Shown here: in pieces, positions 24,750 through 33,391 of the stretch
Position numbering within the stretch: position 1 is the stretch's first letter
How the letters are laid out: each line of letters begins with the position of its first letter
Source of the DNA: Sphingosinicella sp. YJ22
GTDB taxonomy: Bacteria > Pseudomonadota > Alphaproteobacteria > Sphingomonadales > Sphingomonadaceae
NCBI RefSeq assembly: GCF_011320075.1
Contig: NZ_JAANPA010000006.1
Span: 31,342 to 95,341, forward strand
Reading direction: 5' to 3'
Length of the DNA: 64,000 nt
The notes under the pieces: generated by a model
Databases searched by the model: none
Told to the model about the DNA's origin: nothing
The model's input: the letters and a program-made list of their open reading frames with translations, nothing else
Made by a program: the position numbers and the translations under genes

Positions 24750-25726
24750 TGGTCAGCGCCGCCCCGCCGCCGGATCGCGCCGAGCTGGTCGCCACCGCCA
24801 GCCGAACCATCCGTGACGGGTCGCGCTCCTTCCACGCCGCCAGCCAGCTGTTCGACCGGACGACCCGCGAGCGCGCTTGGCTCCTCTACAGCTGGTGCCG
24901 CCATTGCGACGACGTGTGCGACGGGCAGGATCTCGGTCATCGCGCGGAGCAGCGTCCGCAGGCGCTGGAGGATATCGAGGCGCTGACCCGCGACACCCTG
25001 GCCGGCGCGCCGCCCGACATATTCTTCTACCAGGCGCTCGCGGCCGTGCTCGACGAATGCGCCATCCCGCACCGCTTCCTCACCGATCACTTGGCCGGGT
25101 TCGCGCTCGACACCGAGGGCTGGCGTCCGCAGGACGAGCGCGACCTCGTCACCTATTGCTACCATGTCGCGGGCGCGGTCGGATGCATGATGGCGGTGGT
25201 GATGGGGGTCGACCCGCGCGACGAGGACACGCTGGAAAGCGCTTCGGCGCTCGGCATCTCCTTCCAGCTTTCCAACATCGCCCGCGACCTCAAGGAGGAT
25301 CGGGCGGCGGGGCGCTGCTACGTGCCCGCATCGTGGCTTCGGGAATATAGCGTCGATCCCGCCGCCGGGCTTCCGGCCGACGATCCGGACATGCTGGCTG
25401 TCATCGCGGCGAGGCTCGTCCGGTTGGCCGACCAGCACGAACTGAAGGCCCGAAAGGGGGTGCCGATGCTTCCGTTCCGGTCGCGCTGGGCGGTGCTCGC
25501 GGCGGCGCGGATCTATGGCGAGATCGGGCGGCGGGTGGCCGCGCTCGGCCCGGCGGCATGGGACAAGCGCGTCGTGATCCGGCGGCGGGTCAAGCTGCGC
25601 TTCCTGCTGTCGAGCTTCGTCGAGACCTTGCGCACCGGCGGCGGCGAAGGCCGATCCTATCCGGTGCGCGCCGAGCCGGTCCGCTCGGCCGGAAGCCGCC
25701 ACCAGGGAGTCGCCGGCGAGCGGTGA
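24749..25726 (+). CDS. crtB: Phytoene synthase
   Basis: A 325-residue squalene/phytoene synthase that joins two GGPP molecules. Motifs: LYSWCRHCDDVCDGQDLG (first Asp-rich site), YCYHVAGAVGCMMAVVMG, and QLSNIARDLKEDRAAGRCYVP (second site). The last 70 bases overlap the 3' end of crtW on the opposite strand, so about 23 C-terminal residues (the RAEPVRSAGSRHQG tail) are encoded in double-use DNA. Together with crtY and crtI it gives beta-carotene. Confidence 0.94.
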   Translation: MVSAAPPPDRAELVATASRTIRDGSRSFHAASQLFDRTTRERAWLLYSWCRHCDDVCDGQDLGHRAEQRPQALEDIEALTRDTLAGAPPDIFFYQALAAVLDECAIPHRFLTDHLAGFALDTEGWRPQDERDLVTYCYHVAGAVGCMMAVVMGVDPRDEDTLESASALGISFQLSNIARDLKEDRAAGRCYVPASWLREYSVDPAAGLPADDPDMLAVIAARLVRLADQHELKARKGVPMLPFRSRWAVLAAARIYGEIGRRVAALGPAAWDKRVVIRRRVKLRFLLSSFVETLRTGGGEGRSYPVRAEPVRSAGSRHQGVAGER

Positions 25727-26385
25727 TGCTCGTGATGATAGCCGAAGTGGAAGCAGGTCAACAGTGACAGGGCCTTGCCGTAGGAGCTGCTGCGCGCGCG
25801 GTGGCGATCGGCGAAGGGATCAGGGCCGGCGCGGTGCGGCAGGTAGGTCCCGAACAGGAAGAGCTGAAGCGACGACAGGATCGCGGGCACCGCCCAGAAC
25901 AGCAGCAGGTTGGCCAGGCTCGCCCCGAGCAGGAGGAGATAGACGGCCACGCCCGCCGCGATCACGCAGAGCTCGCGGAGCCCGAGATACTGGCGGATGA
26001 AGCGCCGGTACCAAGGCCAGAACCGGTCCGGATGATCCGCGTCGAAATCGGGGTCGGTGCCCGTCCCGGCATGGCGGTGGTGGTCGAAATGCTTGGGTGA
26101 CAGCCGGTCGAAGGAGAAGCCGGCGTAGAGCAGCAGCGCAAGCCTCCCGGCCGCCCGGTTCAGCGCCGGCCGGCCCGGCGCGAGCGCGCCGTGCATGCAG
26201 TCATGGGCGACGATGAACAGGCCGACGCTAAGCCAGCATTGCAGAAGGACGATCGCCGGAGCGGCGAGAAGGCCGGGGCCTGACAGCTCGACGAGGAAGA
26301 CGGCGGCGATGTGCGCAGTGAGCCACGACGCGATGATCGCCGCTGCGAGGAGGAGGCCGATCGCGGTCTGGCGGGCGCGGCTCAA
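25657..26385 (-). CDS. crtW: Beta-carotene ketolase
   Basis: A membrane fatty-acid-desaturase-like di-iron protein of 242 residues. The His boxes are FIVAHDCMHGAL, KHFDHHRHAGTGTDPDF and FGYHHEHHRSP, and the text matches CrtW, which adds 4-keto groups to beta-ionone rings. The start is inferred as TTG at 26385, which overlaps the crtZ stop as TTGA and has GGAG nine bases upstream; the resulting length is the family norm. Upstream in-frame codons lie inside crtZ. Paired with CrtZ, it allows synthesis of astaxanthin-type carotenoids. The 3' end overlaps crtB by 70 bases. Confidence 0.9.
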   Translation of the reverse strand: MSRARQTAIGLLLAAAIIASWLTAHIAAVFLVELSGPGLLAAPAIVLLQCWLSVGLFIVAHDCMHGALAPGRPALNRAAGRLALLLYAGFSFDRLSPKHFDHHRHAGTGTDPDFDADHPDRFWPWYRRFIRQYLGLRELCVIAAGVAVYLLLLGASLANLLLFWAVPAILSSLQLFLFGTYLPHRAGPDPFADRHRARSSSYGKALSLLTCFHFGYHHEHHRSPATPWWRLPAERTGSARTG

Positions 26386-26858
26386 GGAGTCGCGCTCCGC
26401 CCCTTCAGCTGCTGCTTCAGGCGCGGGAGCGGAGGCGCATAGAGGAAGCCGAAGGACACCGCGCCGTCGCGCTCGCGGACCGCATGGTGAAGCCGGTGCG
26501 CCTGGACGAGATGCTTGAGATAGCCGCTTCGCGGCACCGGCAGGAGCGGGATGCGGCGGTGGACCAGGCCGTCGTGGAAGATCGCGTAGATGACCCCGTA
26601 GCCGGCCATTCCGACGCCGACCCACCAGAGCAGGGGCCAGGCTTCGCCAAGCGCGAACAGGGTGATGCTCAGGACGGCGAACACGACCGCATAGAGGTCG
26701 TTCCGCTCGAAGGCTCCGTCGCGAGGCTCATGGTGGGAACGGTGCCACCCCCAGCCGAAGCCGTGCATGAGGTAGCGGTGGACGAGATAGGCCACCGCCT
26801 CCATCGCCGCGACCGTCGCGACGGCGATCGCCACTCCGAGGGCCCAGGACTCGCTCAT
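26382..26858 (-). CDS. crtZ: Beta-carotene hydroxylase
   Basis: A 158-residue integral membrane di-iron hydroxylase. Four His clusters, HRYLMHGFGWGWHRSHHEPRDG and later FHDGLVHRR and HRLHHAV, match CrtZ. It hydroxylates C3 of the beta-ionone rings, leading to zeaxanthin or, with CrtW, astaxanthin. It lies 49 bases downstream of the sulfotransferase gene and is overlapped with crtW, so the three probably form one transcript. Confidence 0.93.
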   Translation of the reverse strand: MSESWALGVAIAVATVAAMEAVAYLVHRYLMHGFGWGWHRSHHEPRDGAFERNDLYAVVFAVLSITLFALGEAWPLLWWVGVGMAGYGVIYAIFHDGLVHRRIPLLPVPRSGYLKHLVQAHRLHHAVRERDGAVSFGFLYAPPLPRLKQQLKGRSATP

Positions 26859-26907
26859 GGTCTCGCACTAGGATGCCGGGAATAGGCCGTCCACCTTCGC
26901 GAGGCGG

Positions 26908-28170
26908 CTACCGCACAAAGCGGGTAGGGGCGATCGCGGCCTCGACCTCCGCTTGCGTCAGCCCGAACTGGCCGAGCGAATAATGATGGTCCGCGAGCCG
27001 GCGGTGGCGCTTGCGGGCGAGGTAGCGCGCCATTCGCTGCTCGACTTCGGGCAGGAGGGGGAGGTCGAGGATCCGGTAGACCTTGCGCATGGCGGCCCGC
27101 CAGTCGGCGCCGATCTCGTCGAATGAGACGTCGATTTGAGGGCCGCCGAAGCCGGCCCGGGCATCGTCGGTGCGGCGTCGGCGAAGGGCGACCTTGCGCA
27201 GCCACTCGCGGCCGATCCAGTGCGGGTCGACCGCGTTCGACTGGACCTGCATCTGGTTGAGGACGAGCGAGGCCGACGAGGCGACGAGGGCCGGTGCAGG
27301 GCGATCGAGGCAGACCAGCCGAGCGTCGGGGAAGATGGCGAGGACCGAGGCGAGGTCCTGCGTCATCTGGGGGAGCTTGAGGATCCACGGCCGCCCGCCG
27401 GACTCGCCGCGGAGCCAGGCGATGGTCTGGAGGAGGCGCCTGAACTCGCCATAGACGGGCCGCGTGTCCATCGTCTCGCAGGCGGCGGCGAAGCCCGGCA
27501 CGCGCCACTGTGCCTCGTAGGCCGAGCCGAAGACGGCAATGTTGTGGAAGCCGATCTCCTCGTCGGGCTCGGCGGTGCGGGTCGGGTGGATGACGTCGAA
27601 CTGTGGGTTGAGCCAGCGCGCCGCTCGAAGGGCGAGCCAGCCGCGCAGGCGGCGGTCGTCGAGGGCGCGCAGGCGCTTCCCGGCCGGCACCGGGTTCCAG
27701 CTTTCGAAAAAGCGCGTGTGGGCGAGGCGCGGGTCGCAGGCGAGAAGGCGCTGCATCCGGGTGGTCCCCGAGCGCATCTGGCCGAGGACGATGACCGGGG
27801 CGCGGATCTGCTGGTCGAGGATCTCCGGGTGGCGCTGCCACAGCTCGTGCATTCGGGCGCGATTGGCGAGCGCAGCGACGAGCTGGCCATAGGCGATGAC
27901 CATTCCGAGCGGGGTGAGCTCGGCCTCGCCGTGCAGGTCGCGAGTGAGGATGTCGAGCCGGTCGCGCCAGTCACCGTCATCTTCCGGCACTTCACGTCCC
28001 GCGCGAGACTGGGCGGCGGCGATCAGGGCGTCGGGCTCCAAGACGGGCCGAGGCAGCCATTTGCGGCGCCAAGCGGCGTCCAGCATCGCGTTGAGGCGGG
28101 CGTGTGAGCGGCTGAAAGGTTGGTCGGAATCTGGTGGGACCCGCCGGGTGTCTTTCCGCAGCAGCTCCAT
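26908..28170 (-). CDS. Sulfotransferase family protein next to carotenoid genes
   Basis: A 420-residue protein of the Sulfotransfer_3 group. The PAPS 5'-phosphosulfate loop is APVIVLGQMRSGTTRMQRLL near residue 145; further typical segments are FFESWNPVP, GFHNIAVFGSAYEAQW, and WILKLPQMTQDLASV followed by FPDARLVCLDRP. It transfers sulfate from PAPS to a hydroxyl acceptor. ATG 28170 is preferred (GAGG eight bases upstream) over ATG 28191; the far longer frame runs through a tRNA-like segment and is not protein. Being 49 bases upstream of crtZ-crtW suggests the acceptor may be a hydroxylated carotenoid, as sulfated carotenoids are known in erythrobacters. This is inference. Confidence 0.82.
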   Translation of the reverse strand: MELLRKDTRRVPPDSDQPFSRSHARLNAMLDAAWRRKWLPRPVLEPDALIAAAQSRAGREVPEDDGDWRDRLDILTRDLHGEAELTPLGMVIAYGQLVAALANRARMHELWQRHPEILDQQIRAPVIVLGQMRSGTTRMQRLLACDPRLAHTRFFESWNPVPAGKRLRALDDRRLRGWLALRAARWLNPQFDVIHPTRTAEPDEEIGFHNIAVFGSAYEAQWRVPGFAAACETMDTRPVYGEFRRLLQTIAWLRGESGGRPWILKLPQMTQDLASVLAIFPDARLVCLDRPAPALVASSASLVLNQMQVQSNAVDPHWIGREWLRKVALRRRRTDDARAGFGGPQIDVSFDEIGADWRAAMRKVYRILDLPLLPEVEQRMARYLARKRHRRLADHHYSLGQFGLTQAEVEAAIAPTRFVR

Positions 28171-28511
28171 AGATTTCGCCTCGGGGCTCATGGGCGGGTC
28201 AACACCCCTCGCGCAGGATCGTGCCCCGAGCGCCGGTAGCCGTTTCTCGTCGATGTCCGTGATTCGGCGGCCAAGACGAACAGGCATCGCCACGCAACGG
28301 GGGAAGAGACGCCGGGGCCTAAACGGCAGCTTCTGTGTTCGAGGTGACGAAAGCAGTCGGTCAGTTCTCGGCCAATTGCGGCCGGTCGGTCCGGTGTTGC
28401 GCTTGGTATCGCACTGGTATCGCAAATGGCTCGGGTCAGTGCCGCCGAGGCCCAAACCGCTCAACGAAAATGGCGGTTTTCCGTGATTTCTGCAGATTTT
28501 CGTGCAATCGC

Positions 28512-28551
28512 ACTGCAGAGGTCGGGGGTTCGATTCCCCTAAGCTCCACCA
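28512..28551 (+). other. tRNA-like (tRNA or tmRNA) 3' end fragment, candidate attachment-site remnant
   Basis: The bases form a T-arm (GGGGG-TTCGATT-CCCCT at 28524-28540), then AAGCTCC, a discriminator A and an encoded CCA (28549-28551). No matching 5' acceptor strand, D-arm or anticodon arm was found in the 400 bases upstream, so a whole tRNA is not present. The acceptor strand resembles that of tmRNA, and a perfect 7-base inverted repeat (TCTGCAG/CTGCAGA) lies just upstream. Integrating elements often leave such 3' ends. The rest of the gene-free stretch 28171-28634 has a GGTATCGCA tandem repeat near 28410 and nothing I recognise as coding. Confidence 0.5.
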
Positions 28552-28634
28552 GCCTCTTTCTTGTAAGAACAAGTGGTTGGCGCTTGCGTCGCGTCGATTG
28601 ACGGGTTGTCTGCGCTACCGGCGAGTGGCGGGCC

Positions 28635-29933
28635 CTAGATCAGCGTGACTATGCCGGCAGCCGCCAGGGCGAGGCCGCTCGCGACCAGCGTCGCGATGCC
28701 GAGCCTGCCTTTCGTCCAGCCCGCCGTGCCGAAGACCACGAACGCCTTGAACAAGGTGTTCAGCAGGACGGGAATGGCGATCACCAGTCCCGCCGTTTCG
28801 GGGTCGAGGGTGCCCGGTCGGAGCGATCCGACGGTCACGATCGCCGCATCCACGTCGAAACTGCCCGATATGGCGATGAGCGTCGCGACCCCCGCATCCC
28901 CGAAGCGCTGCTCTGCCCAGCGCGCGGCCACCGCCATGACGGCGACGAGGAGCGCGAAGCCCAGGGCCGGCAGCAGGTCGAAGGGGTTGCGGGTTTCGGC
29001 GGCGACGGTCTCGGCCATAGCCTCATCGCGCGAGCGCCGAACAAGCCACAAGGTCGCGAGCGCCGATACGAGGGCGGCCGGCACGACGGGGATGGCGAGG
29101 CTTGGCATCGCGGATGGCGCGAGGACAGCTGTGAGCGCAAGGACTCGGCAGAACATCAAAGTGGAGGCGACGGCGATGCCGGCGGAGAGGAGGAAGTCGC
29201 CGCCGCTGCCGCTCCTCAGCCGCGCCGACAACGCGGCCGTCACCGCGGTTGACGAGTACAGGCCGCCGATCGCGGCAGTGGCCAGAGTTCCGCGGCTTCG
29301 CCCGAAGGCGCGGTCCGCGACATAGCCTGCGAACGAGAAGCCGCTGACCAGGACGACGACCAGCCAGATCTGGCGTGGGTTCCAGGCGTCGTAGGGCCCG
29401 TAGCGGCCGTCGGGCAGCAAAGGCAGGATCACCGCGGCGATGATGACGAAGCGGATCGTCGCCCGGAGGTCGGCCTCGCTCAGGCGGTCGAGCAGCCCGT
29501 GCAACTGCTTCTTGGTCGCGAGGATGAGCGCGACCGTGGCTGCAATGGCGGCGGCCATCACCGTCTGCCCAGTCGTCGCGAGATAGCCGATCCCAAGGGT
29601 GACGAGGCCGGCGATCAACGAGGTTGCGCCGACCCAGTCGCCGTCCCTGATCTCGCGGGCATAGCCGATCACCAGCGTGGCCACCGCTCCCGAGACGAGC
29701 AGCGCCGGCACGATCGGGCCGGTGGCGGTGACCATCACCCCGGCAATGCCGCCGAGAAGCCCGAGCAGTCCGAAGGTGCGAAGGCCGGCGACCCGGCTGC
29801 CTTCCGGCTGGTCGCGCGCGCTCCAGCCCCGCTCGAGCCCGATCAGAAGACCGAGACCGAGCGAGACGAGCAGGCTCCATGCGAGCGACCAGGTGCCGAT
29901 CGGTGTTCCCCCGGGAAAGTCGTCGTGACTCAG
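28635..29933 (-). CDS. MgtC/SapB-DUF4010 family membrane protein
   Basis: About 432 residues. The N-terminus has the MgtC signature (GLGLLIGLERGW then LRTFGLLGLLGG), followed by about ten hydrophobic segments and the DUF4010 region (GGLYSSTAVTAALS, ATLIAISGSFDVDAAIVT). Role in the family is unclear; MgtC is linked to magnesium limitation. No ATG, GTG or TTG fits: the frame has none after the L,D-transpeptidase stop until deep in the first membrane segment. A CTG at 29933 overlapping that stop (CTGA) is my best guess, so the start is uncertain. Confidence 0.82.
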   Translation of the reverse strand: MSHDDFPGGTPIGTWSLAWSLLVSLGLGLLIGLERGWSARDQPEGSRVAGLRTFGLLGLLGGIAGVMVTATGPIVPALLVSGAVATLVIGYAREIRDGDWVGATSLIAGLVTLGIGYLATTGQTVMAAAIAATVALILATKKQLHGLLDRLSEADLRATIRFVIIAAVILPLLPDGRYGPYDAWNPRQIWLVVVLVSGFSFAGYVADRAFGRSRGTLATAAIGGLYSSTAVTAALSARLRSGSGGDFLLSAGIAVASTLMFCRVLALTAVLAPSAMPSLAIPVVPAALVSALATLWLVRRSRDEAMAETVAAETRNPFDLLPALGFALLVAVMAVAARWAEQRFGDAGVATLIAISGSFDVDAAIVTVGSLRPGTLDPETAGLVIAIPVLLNTLFKAFVVFGTAGWTKGRLGIATLVASGLALAAAGIVTLI

Positions 29934-30856
29934 CTTGTATGCAACGAATCCGGCACGAGGACGAATGTCGATCCGGGCGGGAGGCCGGCCTCGACGGCGG
30001 CGCGGAAGGCCGGGTCGGCCGAGACGAGGTCGAACGGGTTGCGCGTTGGAGCCGCGCCGTCCGCCTGTCCGGTGAGCGGGACCCGAGTCCATTGCGGCTC
30101 GCTGCTCCGCGGCCCGAGCCTGAACGCGGTCAGGGTCTGTACCGCCGGAGCCGACATCGGCGCCGACGCGACGATCTCTCCCCCGCGAAGCAGGAGAATG
30201 CGGCCGTCGGCGATGCTCGCCACGATGGTGGCTGGACCCGCCAGCGAGATTGCGGCCGTCCGAATCGCCGGCCCGTCGGCCAAATGCCGGTCCAGCATGC
30301 GTTCCGTCGCGCCGAGATCCTCCGACAGGCCGAGGCGGGGCATCGCGGTCCGATCCGTGATCACGACCGGCGTGCCGAGGCGGGTGACGCCGTAGAGCAG
30401 CCGCGCGAAGTCGTGTGGGAGCCTGATGCAGCCGTGGGAGGCCGGGAAGCCGGGCAGGGCGCCGCCGTGAAGCGCGATGCCGCCCCAGGTGAGGCGCTGC
30501 ATGAAGGGCATCGGCGCGTTGTTGTAGAGGCTGGAATAATGCTCCACGCGGCGCTGGAGCACGCGATAGGTGCCGGTCGGCGTCGTGAACCCCCGGCGGC
30601 CGGTCGAGACGGTGGTGATTCCGATCGGGATGCCGTTGCGGTAGGCGATGAGGCGCTGGGTATGCCGGTTGATGACGACCAGCACCGGCCCCTCCGAAGC
30701 GAGCTCGGGCGCCCAGATGAAGTCGCCCGGGTGGAATCGCTCGACTTCCGCCAGCACGGTGCCGCGTCCCAGCGACGGCGGGTCGGCGGCGGCCGGGACG
30801 GCGAGCACGAGAAGCACCAGCGCGAGCAGCGCCGCGGCGATCACGGTTCTGGTCAT
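29930..30856 (-). CDS. L,D-transpeptidase (YkuD domain) with signal peptide
   Basis: A 308-residue exported protein. The signal sequence (VIAAALLALVLLVLAVPAAAD) starts at ATG 30856; a longer frame upstream is not supported. The catalytic YkuD motif is GGIALHGGALPGFPASHGCIRL near residue 140, with the active-site Cys in SHGCIR. Enzymes of this type form 3-3 cross-links in peptidoglycan or attach proteins to it. The C-terminal half (residues 190-308) is a less conserved extension. Its stop overlaps the probable start of the MgtC-like gene. Confidence 0.87.
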   Translation of the reverse strand: MTRTVIAAALLALVLLVLAVPAAADPPSLGRGTVLAEVERFHPGDFIWAPELASEGPVLVVINRHTQRLIAYRNGIPIGITTVSTGRRGFTTPTGTYRVLQRRVEHYSSLYNNAPMPFMQRLTWGGIALHGGALPGFPASHGCIRLPHDFARLLYGVTRLGTPVVITDRTAMPRLGLSEDLGATERMLDRHLADGPAIRTAAISLAGPATIVASIADGRILLLRGGEIVASAPMSAPAVQTLTAFRLGPRSSEPQWTRVPLTGQADGAAPTRNPFDLVSADPAFRAAVEAGLPPGSTFVLVPDSLHTS

Positions 30857-30914
30857 TCCTGCACCATGAGGTTGAGCCGCGCGGTCCAATATCAGGGATA
30901 GTCCGTAGGATCGG

Positions 30915-30966
30915 CGTGGCTTGCCGGGCATCCGATCGGGGTGCGGTCGTGGGCCGGCAAGCCACG
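30915..30966. repeat. 13-base perfect inverted repeat in divergent promoter region
   Basis: CGTGGCTTGCCGG (30915-30927) and its exact complement (30954-30966) enclose 26 bases, in the gap between the L,D-transpeptidase and the CrtI-like gene. It could form a hairpin in transcripts in either direction or be an operator. Confidence 0.6.
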
Positions 30967-31000
30967 GCCCCTGATGCAGCCTTCGCCTGCAAGAGGGCAT

Positions 31001-31016
31001 AGGGAATAATCCCTAC
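31001..31016. promoter_or_regulatory. Palindrome TAGGGA-N4-TCCCTA
   Basis: Perfect six-base arms around ATAA, about 87 bases upstream of the CrtI-like oxidoreductase gene. Related TAGG..CCTA palindromes lie near 4214, 44896 and 46117. Possible operator for an unknown factor. Confidence 0.4.
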
Positions 31017-31102
31017 CGGCCGCACAGCGCGCGGCACCTAAGGAGGATTGCTTAGCGACGAGGGCCCAATGCCGAGGCAGGCTGCCCGAAAGGGAGAAGG
31101 CG

Positions 31103-32632
31103 ATGGCTCAGCGCTCCATGATCATCGTCGGCGCCGGCGTCGGAGGGCTGGCGGCCGGATGCTATGCCCGAATGAACGGCTATGACGCCCATATCCTCGA
31201 AATGGGCGAGCGCCTCGGCGGCTGCTGCACGTCGTGGCGGCGCGGCGACTATGTCTTCGACGGCTGCCTCCACAATCTGGGCGGCACCGACTTCGGAAGC
31301 GCGCTCAACAGGATGTGGCGCGAGCTCGGCGTCGTGCCCCAGCTCCGCATGGGCGCTTTCACCGAGCAGGTGGCGGTCGAGCGAGACCAGGGCGAGCCGC
31401 TCATCCTCTACGCCGATCTCGACCGGCTCTCGGCCCGTCTGAAGACGCTGGCGCCGGCGGATGCCGACCGGATCGACCGGCTGATCGCGGGCGCCCGCTT
31501 CTTCGCCGGCTTCGACATGATGGGTCTCGCTCTCGCCGGTCCGGCCAAGCGCTACGCCGCCTTGCTGCGCATGCTTCCCCTTGCCCTGCGCTGGCGCTCG
31601 ATGACGCTCGGCGACCTGGCGAAGCGTTTCAGCCATCCTTTCCTGCGCGCGGCCGTTCCCCGCCTCATCTATGACTGGCCGGAGCAGAGCGTGCTGATGC
31701 TGCTCTATTTCCTGGGCCGGCTGTCGGTCGGCGACCTGGGCTGGGTCGAGGGCGGGTCCGCTGCTCTCTCCGCGGCGATCGGCAAGCGTTTCGCCCAGCT
31801 TGGCGGCACGATCCGCTACGGCGCCCGCGTTCGGTCGATCATCGTCGAGGGCGACCGCGCTGTCGGGGTGCGCCTCGCCGACGGCGACGAGGAGCGTGCA
31901 GACGTCATCGTCTCCGACGCCGACGGCCGCACGACGATCTTCGACATGCTCGGCGGCCGCTATGCCAGCCACAAGCAGCGCCTCTTCTACAGCCGACCCG
32001 AAGACCGAGTGGAGATGGGCGTCCACCTGTCCTTCGGCGTGGATGCCGCGTTCACGAGCGAGCCCCATGCGATCGTCATTCCGCTCGATCCGCCGACGGA
32101 GATCGATCGCGAGGTACGCGACCGGCTGTTCGTCCAGATCTTCAACCATGACCGGTCCTACGCGCCTCCCGGCAAGACGGTGATCAAGGTGCTGTTCGGC
32201 ACCAGCTTCAACCGGTGGGAGCGGCTGGCGGCCGATGCCGCGGCCTATCAGGCGGCGAAGGACCGCATCTTGGGAGCCGTCGGCGCGGCGTTGGAGCGGC
32301 GCTTCCCGGGCTTCCTCGATGCGGTCGAGGTCGCCGACGTGGCCACCCCGATCACCAGCCTGCGCTTCACCGGGGCCGGCCATGGCTATGAGGACAGCAT
32401 GAGTGGCGTCATGTCGTCGCTGTTCCTCGGGCGCCGCCGCGGCCGTTCGTTGCCCGGGCTCGCCGATTTCTACCAGGTCGGCCAGTGGGCGGGCGTGCCG
32501 GGGGTGCCGTTCGTCGCCGCCGACGGACGCAACCTCGTCAAGGCCTTGTGCCGGAAAGAGGGACGGCCCTTCGTCGCGCGGTGGCCGAGCGATGCGGAAT
32601 CGCCCCATCCCGCCTTCGCCGCGCTCGCCTGA
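31103..32632 (+). CDS. Phytoene-dehydrogenase-like FAD oxidoreductase
   Basis: A 509-residue protein with an N-terminal FAD motif (MIIVGAGVGGLAAGCYARMNGY) and the CrtI/CrtO-like second segment ERLGGCCTSWRRGDYVFDGC; the C-terminus has FYQVGQWAGVPGVPFVAADGRN. It resembles the large 'phytoene dehydrogenase-related' group, but not CrtI itself, whose true copy lies at 23271. Substrate is unknown; these enzymes desaturate or isomerise isoprenoids or retinoid-like molecules. Only nine bases separate it from the ABC ATPase gene, so it appears to be the first gene of a four-gene operon with an exporter. Confidence 0.82.
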   Translation: MAQRSMIIVGAGVGGLAAGCYARMNGYDAHILEMGERLGGCCTSWRRGDYVFDGCLHNLGGTDFGSALNRMWRELGVVPQLRMGAFTEQVAVERDQGEPLILYADLDRLSARLKTLAPADADRIDRLIAGARFFAGFDMMGLALAGPAKRYAALLRMLPLALRWRSMTLGDLAKRFSHPFLRAAVPRLIYDWPEQSVLMLLYFLGRLSVGDLGWVEGGSAALSAAIGKRFAQLGGTIRYGARVRSIIVEGDRAVGVRLADGDEERADVIVSDADGRTTIFDMLGGRYASHKQRLFYSRPEDRVEMGVHLSFGVDAAFTSEPHAIVIPLDPPTEIDREVRDRLFVQIFNHDRSYAPPGKTVIKVLFGTSFNRWERLAADAAAYQAAKDRILGAVGAALERRFPGFLDAVEVADVATPITSLRFTGAGHGYEDSMSGVMSSLFLGRRRGRSLPGLADFYQVGQWAGVPGVPFVAADGRNLVKALCRKEGRPFVARWPSDAESPHPAFAALA

Positions 32633-32641
32633 GGCCGCCAT

Positions 32642-33391
32642 ATGGCGACGATTGCCGAACCGGACGGGGGCCCGGCCACGACGGGCGGCGGCTCGGTCTA
32701 TCGCACGCGCGGGCTGACCAAGGTCTATGGCAGCGGCGCGGGCGCGGTGCATGCCCTGCGCGGCGTCGACCTCGATGCGCGCGAGGGGGAGATGATCGTC
32801 CTGCTCGGGCCTTCGGGGTCGGGCAAGTCGACCCTTCTCAACATCCTCGGCGGGCTCGACCGCGCCAGCGGCGGCCATGCCTGGTTCCACGACCGCGACC
32901 TGGTCGGCTGCGACGACGACGCGCTCACCGAATATCGGCGCCGAAGCGTCGGCTTCGTGTTCCAGTTCTACAACCTGATCGCCTCGCTGACCGCGCGCGA
33001 GAACGTCTCGCTGATCACCGAAATCGCCGAGAAGCCGCTCGACCCGGCGGAGGCCCTGGCGCTGGTCGGGCTTGAGAAGCGGCTCGATCATTTCCCGTCG
33101 CAGCTGTCGGGGGGCGAGCAGCAACGGGTCGCGATCGCTCGGGCGATCGCCAAGCAGCCAGCCGTCCTGCTCTGCGACGAACCCACCGGCGCGCTCGACA
33201 GCCAGACCGGGCGGATGGTCCTTGCCGCCATCGATGAGGTCAACCGCCGCCTGGGCACCACGACCTTCGTGATCACCCACAACGCCGTGATCGCCGACAT
33301 GGCGGACGAGGTGCTGCTGTTCGGCGACGGCCAGATCGTCGGCACGCGCCGCAATGCCGTGCGCAAGGCCCCGGCGGAGCTCAGCTGGTGA
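32642..33391 (+). CDS. ABC transporter ATP-binding protein (MacB/LolD/DevA type)
   Basis: A 249-residue ATPase with Walker A ([10 protein letters not shown]), Q-loop ([17 protein letters not shown]), signature ([14 protein letters not shown]) and Walker B ([11 protein letters not shown]). The wording is that of the LolD/MacB clade, which acts with FtsX-type permeases rather than importers. Its stop overlaps the permease start by four bases. Confidence 0.93.
   Translation: MATIAEPDGGPATTGGGSVYRTRGLTKVYGSGAGAVHALRGVDLDAREGEMIVLLGPSGSGKSTLLNILGGLDRASGGHAWFHDRDLVGCDDDALTEYRRRSVGFVFQFYNLIASLTARENVSLITEIAEKPLDPAEALALVGLEKRLDHFPSQLSGGEQQRVAIARAIAKQPAVLLCDEPTGALDSQTGRMVLAAIDEVNRRLGTTTFVITHNAVIADMADEVLLFGDGQIVGTRRNAVRKAPAELSW

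Noticed and set aside
28170..28572. N-terminal extension of the sulfotransferase
   Set aside because: The extension translates the tRNA-like segment and non-coding sequence (WWSLGESNPRP type text); a good ribosome binding site precedes the ATG at 28170.
28552..28640. Coding piece of a permuted tmRNA after the CCA
   Set aside because: No tag-peptide-like frame or matching 5' acceptor strand was found downstream.
31052..33280. Minus-strand frame of 742 codons
   Set aside because: Antisense to the CrtI-like and ABC ATPase genes; composition is that of a shadow frame.
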